From positions 4,278,001 to 4,342,000 of the forward strand of contig NZ_JARUBP010000001.1 in NCBI RefSeq assembly GCF_029626225.1: 64,000 nt of DNA. Reading direction: 5' to 3'. The DNA is from Asanoa sp. WMMD1127 (GTDB lineage Bacteria; Actinomycetota; Actinomycetes; Mycobacteriales; Micromonosporaceae). Position 1 is the stretch's first letter. The number at the start of each line of letters is the position of its first letter. A program made the position numbers and the translations under genes. Below are positions 1-7,989 of this stretch, piece by piece. The notes under the pieces were generated by a model, which saw nothing but the letters and a program-made list of their open reading frames with translations, made no database searches and was not told the origin of the DNA.

Positions 1-1764
<1,764 letters not shown>

Positions 1765-1768
<4 letters not shown>

Positions 1769-2490
1769 GCGGGTCCCACCCATCCGACGAGTACGGCGAA
1801 CGGCACCACGAGGAAGCCGGCGCAGAGGAGGATCGCGAAGCCGAGCGCGGCCACCCGGGCCCGCTGCTCGCCTTTCGCGGTGCGCTGGCCGAGCGTGCGC
1901 AGGGCGCTGAACAGCCCGTGCCGCACGTGGAAGCCGACCGCGACGACGGCCAGCGCGTAGAACAGGGTGACGGGCCAGCGGCTCGGCGCGAAGCCGGCGG
2001 CGACGTTGGCGTAAGGGGTCGCCGGGTTGCCGACCGGGTTGACCGTTCCGACGGTCAGGTCGAGCAGGTGCCAGACCAGGAACAGCAGGATGATCACGCC
2101 GCCCCAGCGCATCGTGCGGGCCGCGTAGCTGCCCTGCACCTTGGGCCGGTGGGCGTAGCGGACCGGCCGGGCCCGTTTCGCCCGCAGCGCGAGGGCGGTG
2201 GCGGCCCAGGCGTGCCCGACCAGGGCGGCGGTGAGCACGAACCGCTGGATCCACAGGTACCACATGTGCGGCAGGACGGGCGCGCCGATGTCGCGCAGCC
2301 AGTGGGCGTAGTGGTCGAACGACTCGGCGCCGAAGAACACCTTGAGGTTGCCGGCCATGTGGGCGACCAGGAAGAGGAGAAGCAGCAGCCCGGTCACCGC
2401 CATGACCTGCTTCGCTCCTACCGTCGAGCGGTAGGACCGCGGCGCTTTTGTCGCCACGGCCGCGCGGTCGCGCGTACCCGATGCCACCAT
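1765..2490 (-). CDS. sdhC: Succinate dehydrogenase cytochrome b558-type membrane subunit
   Basis: Single-polypeptide membrane anchor of complex II (241 aa) that binds haem and passes electrons to menaquinone. About five hydrophobic helices are visible. The first carries the family pattern [16 protein letters not shown] with His44 as a likely haem ligand, and a later helix carries VWHLLDL. The form is the fused SdhC type rather than the SdhC/SdhD pair. It is the first gene of a minus-strand operon and is followed by sdhA with a 4-nt overlap. The 77-bp gap to the divergent LysR gene holds a palindrome (2547-2565) that could regulate both directions. Confidence 0.93.
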
Positions 2491-2546
2491 GCATCCGACG
2501 CTAGGGCGGCCTTAGTGATGCGTCCAATGCATGGCGATAGCAGTGC

Positions 2547-2565
2547 CGATAGCGCTACGCTATCG
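2547..2565. promoter_or_regulatory. Candidate LysR operator between sdhC and the LysR gene
   Basis: CGATAGCGCTACGCTATCG is a perfect inverted repeat with 8-nt arms around a 3-nt centre, ending 2 nt before the LysR start codon. An extra half-site CGATAGC lies at 2535-2541. The ATAGC..GCTAT arms fit the T-N11-A type of dyad bound by LysR proteins. Function is inferred from position and symmetry. Confidence 0.55.
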
Positions 2566-2567
2566 AA

Positions 2568-3440
2568 ATGCGCCTGGAGCAGCTGCGGTCGTTCGTGGCG
2601 GTCGCCGAACTACGACATTTCACCCAGGCGGCCGTCGCTGTGGGTGTGGCCCAGCCCTCACTCAGTAAGCAGATTCACAGCCTCGAAGCGGAGCTGGGGG
2701 CGCCGCTGTTCACCCGGCTGCCGTCCGAGGTGGAGCTGACGCCCGCCGGCGAGACGCTGCTGCCGCTGGCGCAGCGGATCCTGGCGGACGCCGAGACGGC
2801 CCATCGGGAGGTACGCAACCTCGTGGGCCTCACCCGCGGCCGGGTCCGACTGGGGGCCACGCCGAGCCTGTGCACCTCGCTGGCGCCACGGGTGCTGCGC
2901 CGGTTCCACGCCGCCCATCCCGGCATCGAGCTGCGGGTGGCCGAGGGCGGCTCGCAGGAGCTGGTCAGCGCGCTGTCGCACGGCGAGCTCGACCTGGCGC
3001 TGGTGGTGCTGCCGCCGACCGGCATCGACCCGGCCCTGGAGGCCGCGCCGATCCTGGAGGAGGCGCTGGTGGTGGCGGCCGCGGCGGGCACGCCGCTGCC
3101 CGACCCGATGCGGATCGAGGACCTGCGCGACCGGCCGCTGGTGATGTTCCGGCCGGGCTACACCCTGCGGGACGACGCGATCGACGCGTGCCGGCGGGCC
3201 GGTTTCGAGCCCACGTTCGCCGTCGAGGGCGGCGAGCTCGACGCCGTGCTGGAGTTCGTCGAGGCCGGGCTGGGTGTGGCCGTGGTGCCGGAGATGGTGC
3301 TGGCCAACCGGCCCGGCCTGCGCTGCGTGCCCCTCGCCCCGCCGGGCCTGCGCCGCACCATCGCGATCGCCCGCCGCCGCGGCGTCGCCCTGACCCACGC
3401 GGCGGCCGCGTTGCGCGACGTACTGCTCGCCGAGGTCTAG
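2568..3440 (+). CDS. LysR-family transcriptional regulator
   Basis: A 290-aa regulator with the standard LysR layout. An N-terminal winged helix-turn-helix (residues 1-60, containing VAELRHFTQAAVAVGVAQPS and LSKQIHSLE) precedes an effector-binding domain (about 90-290) with the two-lobe periplasmic-binding-protein fold. It is divergent from sdhCA, with a dyad directly upstream of its start. Control of the succinate dehydrogenase operon and of its own gene is therefore the natural inference. The effector cannot be read from the sequence. Length and start are typical of the family. Confidence 0.92.
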   Translation: MRLEQLRSFVAVAELRHFTQAAVAVGVAQPSLSKQIHSLEAELGAPLFTRLPSEVELTPAGETLLPLAQRILADAETAHREVRNLVGLTRGRVRLGATPSLCTSLAPRVLRRFHAAHPGIELRVAEGGSQELVSALSHGELDLALVVLPPTGIDPALEAAPILEEALVVAAAAGTPLPDPMRIEDLRDRPLVMFRPGYTLRDDAIDACRRAGFEPTFAVEGGELDAVLEFVEAGLGVAVVPEMVLANRPGLRCVPLAPPGLRRTIAIARRRGVALTHAAAALRDVLLAEV

Positions 3441-3451
3441 GGTCGGCGAAC

Positions 3452-3937
3452 GTGAAAGCTCTGCGCGATGTCGCGGCCCGCATGCTCGGGCGCCCCACGC
3501 CGCCCCGGGTGGTCCCGACCGGCTCGGTCCGGCAGCAGCGGCGGATGCCCGCCCCGCTGCGGCGGCGCTCCGACCGGATGCTCGACTACTCGCCCGAGCT
3601 CGACGGCCGCGCCGACCCCGGCGAGGTGGTCTGGACCTGGGTGCCCTACGAGGAGGACCCGCGGCAGGGCAAGGACCGCCCGGTGGTCGTCGTCGGCCGT
3701 CGCGGGCGCACGATGCTCGGCCTGATGCTGTCGTCGAACGACCGCCGCGACGGCCAGCACGGCTGGCTGCCGCTGGGCGCCGGCTCGTGGGACCGGGACT
3801 CCCGACCGAGCTGGGTGCGGCTCGACCGCGTGCTCACCGTCGACGAACGCGGCATCCGGCGCGAAGGCTCCATCCTGGACCGCGGCCGCTTCGACCGGAT
3901 CGCGGCGAAGCTCCGCACCGACTACGGGTGGCGCTAG
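3452..3937 (+). CDS. PemK/MazF-like protein
   Basis: A 161-aa protein whose C-terminal two thirds resemble the PemK/MazF beta-barrel: GEVVWTWVPYEEDP (about 55-68), then KDRPVVVVGR and a late WVRLDRVLTV strand. PemK/MazF toxins are ribonucleases, but this longer actinobacterial form has an N-terminal arginine-rich extension and no antitoxin gene is visible on either side, so a toxin role is uncertain. The GTG start at 3452 follows a TAGGGT -10-like box at 3438-3443 by 8 nt, suggesting a leaderless mRNA. The longer upstream open frame runs inside the LysR gene and is rejected. The TAG stop forms the left edge of a 164-bp palindromic element. Confidence 0.75.
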   Translation: MKALRDVAARMLGRPTPPRVVPTGSVRQQRRMPAPLRRRSDRMLDYSPELDGRADPGEVVWTWVPYEEDPRQGKDRPVVVVGRRGRTMLGLMLSSNDRRDGQHGWLPLGAGSWDRDSRPSWVRLDRVLTVDERGIRREGSILDRGRFDRIAAKLRTDYGWR

Positions 3938-4099
3938 GGTCTGTCTCGAAGTCCTGACCGGGCTGCGGCGGACCCAGCCGCCGCCTGGAACCACGCCGGT
4001 CACGACCGGATACAACACCGGTATCCGACCGCGCCCGGCGCGGCCCCAGCCGACGCCTGGGCCTGGCCTCGCTCCGGCCATGACTTCGAGACAGACCCT
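3936..4099. repeat. 164-bp palindromic element, copy 1 (MITE-like)
   Basis: The ends are perfect 18-nt inverted repeats: AGGGTCTGTCTCGAAGTC at 3936-3953 and its reverse complement at 4082-4099. The middle holds CCCAGCCGCCGCCTGG and the palindrome GGATACAACACCGGTATCC, both also present at 36083-36246 in an element of the same length. No reading frame is carried. The left end coincides with the TAG stop of the PemK-like gene. A TA flank on the left but TG on the right suggests a decayed TA target duplication, as IS630/Tc1-type mobile elements leave. That origin is inference. Confidence 0.8.
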
Positions 4100-4145
4100 G
4101 GCCGCACTGCCAGATCGACGACACTTTCCCGAGGCGGTCTCGGGT

Positions 4146-4160
4146 TACGGTCGGGCCGTG
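4146..4160 (+). promoter_or_regulatory. Leaderless promoter of the carbonic anhydrase gene
   Basis: A TACGGT -10-like hexamer (4146-4151) lies 6 nt before the GTG start at 4158, and no Shine-Dalgarno sequence is visible. This arrangement recurs at several genes in the window. The -35 region is not clear. Confidence 0.45.
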
Positions 4161-4874
4161 AGCGAATCATCAACGCATGCACATGTTCTGAGTCGGCGCG
4201 GTGTGCTGGCCGGCATGGGCGCCGTCGGCGTGGCCGCGGGCCTCGCGGGCGTCGCCGCCGCGCCCGCTGTCGCCGCCGCCGCGACGCCCACCACCCCGGG
4301 CGCCGCGCTGGCCAGCCTGCTGGCCGGCAACGCCCGCTTCCGCTCCGGTCACGGGCGCCACCCGCACCAGACCATCGCCGACGTGCACCGCCTCGCCGCC
4401 GGCCAGGACCCGTTCGTCATCGTGCTCGGCTGCGCCGACTCGCGGGTGTCGCCGGAGGTGCTCTTCGACCAGGGCCTCGGCGACATCTTCGACAACCGGG
4501 TCGCCGGCAACATCGTCGACCCGGTGGTCACCGGCAGCATCGAGTACGCGGTCGCCGAGTTCGCCTCCCCGCTGCTCGTCGTGCTGGGCCACGAACGCTG
4601 CGGCGCGGTGGCCGCGACCGTCGAATCGCTGGAGAGCGGCACGACGCCGCCGGGCTCGATCGGCGCGATCGTCGAGGCCCTGCGGCCGGCCGTCGAGCCG
4701 GTGCTGCACGAGCCCGGCGACACGGTCGAGAACGCGGTGCGGGCCAACGTCCGCTACCAGGTGCGCCGGCTCGTCGCCGGGAGCGCCATCGTCCGCGACG
4801 CGATCGCGGCCCGCACGCTGCGCGTGGTCGGCGCCCGCTACGACCTGGACACCGCCGCGGTCAGCCTGCTCTGA
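4158..4874 (+). CDS. Secreted beta-class carbonic anhydrase with Tat-type signal
   Basis: Catalyses reversible hydration of CO2 to bicarbonate. The 238-aa protein begins with a twin-arginine signal (LSRRGVLAGM at residues 11-20, then an alanine-rich hydrophobic stretch to about residue 43), so export across the membrane is predicted. The beta-class zinc site is complete: CADSR (Cys92, Asp94, Arg96) and GHERCG (His145, Cys148). The GTG at 4158 gives a sensible signal peptide. An ATG at 4080 in the same frame falls inside the palindromic element and would place 26 non-conserved residues before the signal. A Tat-exported beta-carbonic anhydrase is known in actinobacteria but is less common than the cytosolic form. 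Confidence 0.9.
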   Translation: MSESSTHAHVLSRRGVLAGMGAVGVAAGLAGVAAAPAVAAAATPTTPGAALASLLAGNARFRSGHGRHPHQTIADVHRLAAGQDPFVIVLGCADSRVSPEVLFDQGLGDIFDNRVAGNIVDPVVTGSIEYAVAEFASPLLVVLGHERCGAVAATVESLESGTTPPGSIGAIVEALRPAVEPVLHEPGDTVENAVRANVRYQVRRLVAGSAIVRDAIAARTLRVVGARYDLDTAAVSLL

Positions 4875-4965
4875 CCCGCGGTGGCGCACCGCCCCTCCGG
4901 TCCACCCAGGCCGACCGGCAGGGGCGGTCGCGCAGCGGCCGGGGCAGTGCGTAAAGGTGCGGAAA

Positions 4966-5063
4966 GCGTTGAGAAGGGGCCCTTCCTTCGCGCGCGGCCA
5001 GCGCGAAGCGTGCGTTAGCAACGGGCCGTTCCTATGCGGAAAGCGTTAATAAGGGGCCGTTGC
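4966..5063. repeat. Cluster of three copies of a 21-nt palindromic intergenic module
   Basis: Three related 21-nt units start at 4966, 5012 and 5043. Each begins GCGTT and contains AANGG followed by CC and GTT or CTT; for example GCGTTAGCAACGGGCCGTTC starts at 5012. The same module occurs as a perfect inverted pair at 15503-15559. The last unit overlaps the end of the neighbouring minus-strand kinase gene and supplies its TAA stop (5046-5048). The cluster can fold into imperfect hairpins and may end transcription between the convergent genes. Confidence 0.65.
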
Positions 5064-5717
5064 TTCGGTTGAGGCTGTCGGTACGAGGGCGGCGGCCTGG
5101 TCGAGTTGGGTGAGCTCTGTCGGGGTCATGGTCGGGTTGGCGCGGCGCATGTCGACCACCCAGGCCAGGGCGCCGGGTGACGGTGGCGGCAGCGCGGATC
5201 TGAGCGCCGCGAAGCCGTCGACGGCGATCTCCGCCAGGGCCGGCTCGTGGGTCCACAGCGTCACCTGCGCCATGATCAGCAGCGTCATCGCCACGTCGCG
5301 GTCGGGTGAGCCTTCGATGGCGTTCGCCCAGTCGAACAGCACCGGGCCCCGGCTCGTCAGCATGACGTTGTCGGGGTGCAGGTCGAGGTGGATGATCCGC
5401 GCGCCCGACGGGTCGGCCGACGGCGGTGGCAGGGCGTGCAGGCGTTCGTGCAGCTCGGCCAGGATCGCGGCGCCGGTCGTGGGGTCGGTGGTGCCGGCCA
5501 GGAAGGACGCCAGCAGGGTCTCGCCGTCCAGGCGTTCCATGACCAGGTCCGGGCCGGACGCGTCGTGCACCTTCGGCACCGGGAAGCCCGCCTCGGCCAG
5601 GTAGCGCATCAGCGCCGCCTCCCGCCCCGCGTCGCGGCCGTGGCGGGAGCGGCGGAGGACCCGGTCGGGGCCCAGCGCGTACACGTCGCAGTCCCGGCCT
5701 GATGCGATCAACTCCAT
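5046..5717 (-). CDS. Aminoglycoside phosphotransferase (APH)-family kinase
   Basis: A small-molecule kinase-like protein (223 aa) with the APH fold. The catalytic loop HLDLHPDNVM (about 108-117) and the metal-binding FDWANA (about 126-131) are present. The N-terminal lobe DCDVYALGPDRVLRR matches the nucleotide-binding strands. The substrate is unknown; many members act on metabolites rather than antibiotics, so resistance should not be assumed. The ATG at 5717 overlaps the end of the upstream ECF sigma factor gene by 10 nt, placing both in one minus-strand operon. Confidence 0.82.
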   Translation of the reverse strand: MELIASGRDCDVYALGPDRVLRRSRHGRDAGREAALMRYLAEAGFPVPKVHDASGPDLVMERLDGETLLASFLAGTTDPTTGAAILAELHERLHALPPPSADPSGARIIHLDLHPDNVMLTSRGPVLFDWANAIEGSPDRDVAMTLLIMAQVTLWTHEPALAEIAVDGFAALRSALPPPSPGALAWVVDMRRANPTMTPTELTQLDQAAALVPTASTEATAPY

Positions 5718-6610
5718 GGGACGCCATCATGGCGGGCCCAGGCCGCCAGGTCGAGGGCGCGCAGCCGGTGCGGGTCGGCCAGCACGTTGATCTCCGCGAT
5801 CCGGCCGTCACGGACGACGAACGACATGATCGAGATGACCTCGCCGCGCGGGGCGATGACCGCGCCCGGGGTGCCGTTGATCAGGGCCGGCCGGATCGCC
5901 GGGAACAGCTGGCCGCCGATCCGGGCCTGGCCGGCCACGGTGGTGGCGCCGCGAATGATCATCGAGATCGCCGGGCGGGCCGTGCCGCCGTCGGAGCGCA
6001 GCACCACGTCCGGGTCCAGCACCGCGACCAGCGCGTCGAAGTCGCCGGACCGCGAGGCCGCGTAGAACGCGTCGACCACCGCGCGCTGCCGGGCCAGGTC
6101 GGCGTCGGGCGGCGGGGCCGCGTCCTGCACGCGGCGGCGGGCCCGGCTGGCCAGCTGCCGCGTCGCGGCCGGCGAGCGGTCGACGATCAGCGCGATCTCG
6201 TCGAACGCGACCGCGAACATGTCGTGCAGCACGAACGCCAGCCGCTCGGCCGGTCCGAGCGTGTCGAGCACCACCAGCAGCGCGAGCCCGACGGCGTCGG
6301 CCAGCAGCGCCTCGTCCTCCGGTCCCACCCCCGACGCCGGGCTGACCACCGGGTCGGGGACGTGCGTGTCGAGCGGCAGCTCGGGCCGGGTGGCGCGGGA
6401 CCGCAGCATGTTGAGGCAGATCCGGCCCACGACGGTGGTCAGCCAGCCGCCGAGGTTGACCACCTCCGCCGCGTCGGCGCGGGCCAGCCTCAGCCAGGCT
6501 TCCTGCACCGCGTCGTCGGCTTCGCTGAGCGAGCCGAGCATCCGGTAGGCCACCGCCCGCAGGCGCCCGCGGTGCTCCTCGAAGCGCCGCGCCAACTCGA
6601 TCTCGTCCAC
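5708..6610 (-). CDS. ECF41-type RNA polymerase sigma factor with SnoaL-like C-terminal domain
   Basis: A 300-aa extracytoplasmic-function sigma factor. Sigma region 2 (about 8-75, with AYRMLGSLSEADDAVQEAWL) and region 4 (about 115-165, with AFDEIALIVDRSPAATRQLASRAR) are followed by a C-terminal NTF2/SnoaL-like domain (about 175-290). The linker and loop residues DGGTARPA and NVLADPHRL fit the ECF41 group, whose C-terminal extension modulates activity and which lacks a classical anti-sigma factor. ECF41 genes are typically next to an oxidoreductase, epimerase or carboxymuconolactone decarboxylase gene. Here the divergent neighbour is an NAD(P)-binding epimerase-like gene, as expected for its target. 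Confidence 0.87.
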   Translation of the reverse strand: MDEIELARRFEEHRGRLRAVAYRMLGSLSEADDAVQEAWLRLARADAAEVVNLGGWLTTVVGRICLNMLRSRATRPELPLDTHVPDPVVSPASGVGPEDEALLADAVGLALLVVLDTLGPAERLAFVLHDMFAVAFDEIALIVDRSPAATRQLASRARRRVQDAAPPPDADLARQRAVVDAFYAASRSGDFDALVAVLDPDVVLRSDGGTARPAISMIIRGATTVAGQARIGGQLFPAIRPALINGTPGAVIAPRGEVISIMSFVVRDGRIAEINVLADPHRLRALDLAAWARHDGVPWS

Positions 6611-6634
6611 CGGTCACATCCTTCCCCGGCCGCG

Positions 6635-6667
6635 TGTCATACCGGTAAGAGGGCCAACTCAAAGGGG
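6635..6667 (+). promoter_or_regulatory. Possible ECF41-dependent promoter and ribosome binding site of the epimerase-like gene
   Basis: TGTCAT at 6635-6640 resembles the TGTCACA -35 element described for ECF41 factors, but a matching CGTC -10 at 16 nt is not evident. A purine-rich AAAGGGGG at 6661-6668 precedes the GTG start at 6676 with good spacing. The promoter is tentative; the ribosome binding site is clear. Confidence 0.3.
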
Positions 6668-6675
6668 GAAAAACG

Positions 6676-7464
6676 GTGGAAAATCCGATTCTGGTGACCG
6701 GCGGTACGGGCACGCTCGGGCAGCACGTCGTCGGGCGGCTGCGCGACAAGGGCGCCGAGGTGCGGGTGCTGACCAGGAACCCGCGGCCGGCCGGCGACGG
6801 CGTCCACTACGTGGCCGGCGACCTCGAGACGGGCGAGGGCGCGGCGGCGGCGGTCGAGGGCGTACGCACGGTGGTGCACCTCGCCGGCACCCAGAAGGGC
6901 GACGACGTCAAGGCCCGCCACCTGATGGCCGCCGCGGCCCGGGCGGGCGTCGGGCACGTGGTTTACATCTCCGTGGTGGGCGCCGAGCGCACCCCGGTGA
7001 CGAGCGGGGTGGACCGGGCGATGTTCGGCTACGTGGCCGCCAAGCGCGCGGCGGAGGAGATCGTCGAGGCGTCCGGCGTGCCGTACACGACGCTGCGCGC
7101 GACCCAGTTCCACGAGCTCGCGTTCCAGGCGGTGGCGGCGATGGCGAAGCTCCCGGTCGTGTTCGCGCCCGGCGGCACGCGGATCCAGCCGATCGCCGCC
7201 GACGAGGTCGCCGCTCGGCTGGTCGAGCTCGCGCTCGGCGAGCCGCAGGGACTGGTGGCCGAGATGGGCGGCCCGCGGATCTACTCGTTCGCCGACCTCG
7301 CCCGCTCCTACCTGCGGGCCACCGGTCGCCGGCGGCCGATCCTGGCGGTGCCGGCCCCGGGCGGCGCGGCCCGCGCGTTCCGCTCCGGCGCCAACCTGAC
7401 CCCGGACCACGCGGTCGGTCACCAGACCTGGGAGGAGTTTCTCGCCGAGCGGGTCTCGCGTTAG
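6676..7464 (+). CDS. NAD(P)-binding NmrA/epimerase-like oxidoreductase
   Basis: A 262-aa Rossmann-fold protein of the atypical short-chain dehydrogenase (NmrA-like) type. The N-terminal ILVTGGTGTLGQHVV (residues 5-19) is the dinucleotide site. VYISVVGAER and the YVAAKRAAEEIV segment match the active-site strand and the tyrosine-lysine helix, and the C-terminal region resembles sugar epimerase-like proteins. The substrate is unknown. It is divergent from the ECF41 sigma factor and is its probable regulatory target, by the known linkage of this sigma group with such enzymes. Confidence 0.83.
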   Translation: MENPILVTGGTGTLGQHVVGRLRDKGAEVRVLTRNPRPAGDGVHYVAGDLETGEGAAAAVEGVRTVVHLAGTQKGDDVKARHLMAAAARAGVGHVVYISVVGAERTPVTSGVDRAMFGYVAAKRAAEEIVEASGVPYTTLRATQFHELAFQAVAAMAKLPVVFAPGGTRIQPIAADEVAARLVELALGEPQGLVAEMGGPRIYSFADLARSYLRATGRRRPILAVPAPGGAARAFRSGANLTPDHAVGHQTWEEFLAERVSR

Positions 7465-7473
7465 CGTGCCGGG

Positions 7474-7980
7474 GTGCGGATCAGGGTGGACGGCGCGGCC
7501 TCGCCCGCGGACGGGGTCGCGCTCTGGCCGGCGTACGACGAGATCTTCGGCGACCACCCGTCCTTCGAGAGCTGGCGCGACGGGGTCTGGGACCGGCACC
7601 GCCGCCGTTCCGGCTTCCGGCTCGCCCGCGCCCTCACGGCCGGCGGCACGCTGGTCGGGTTCGCCTACGGCTACACGGGCGAGCCCGGCCAGTGGTGGAC
7701 CGACAACGCCCGCGCGGCGCTGCCGCCGGACGTGGCCGACGCGTGGCTCGGCGGCCACTTCGAGCTGGTCAGCATCGGCGTGGTCGCCGCCGCGCGCGGT
7801 CGCGGCATCGGCCGCCGCCTGCTGCGCACGTTGCTCGACGCCACCGATCACGACCGGCTCCTGCTGATGACGACCGCGGACGCCGACGACCCGGCCCGCC
7901 GCCTCTACGCCGCCGAGGGCTGGCAGGTCATCGGCCCGGGCATCGGCGCGGCCACGGTGATCATGGGCAGGCGCCGCTGA
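7474..7980 (+). CDS. GNAT-family N-acetyltransferase
   Basis: A 168-aa acetyltransferase. The acetyl-CoA binding motif A is VSIGVVAAARGRGIGRRLLR (about 100-119), followed by a late beta-strand DDPARRLYAAEGWQVIG typical of GNAT enzymes. The acceptor substrate is unknown. The GTG start lies 9 nt after the stop of the epimerase-like gene on the same strand, so co-transcription is likely; a TAGCGT box over that stop could also give an independent leaderless start. Confidence 0.83.
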   Translation: MRIRVDGAASPADGVALWPAYDEIFGDHPSFESWRDGVWDRHRRRSGFRLARALTAGGTLVGFAYGYTGEPGQWWTDNARAALPPDVADAWLGGHFELVSIGVVAAARGRGIGRRLLRTLLDATDHDRLLLMTTADADDPARRLYAAEGWQVIGPGIGAATVIMGRRR

Positions 7981-7989
7981 CGGTGGCTG

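Noticed and set aside
3452-3937. Complete toxin-antitoxin module with the PemK-like gene
   Set aside because: No small antitoxin-like gene lies on either side, and the protein has an extended N-terminus unlike short PemK toxins.
5046-5717. Aminoglycoside resistance gene
   Set aside because: The fold is shared by many metabolite kinases; nothing points to antibiotic substrates and the gene is in an ECF41 operon.
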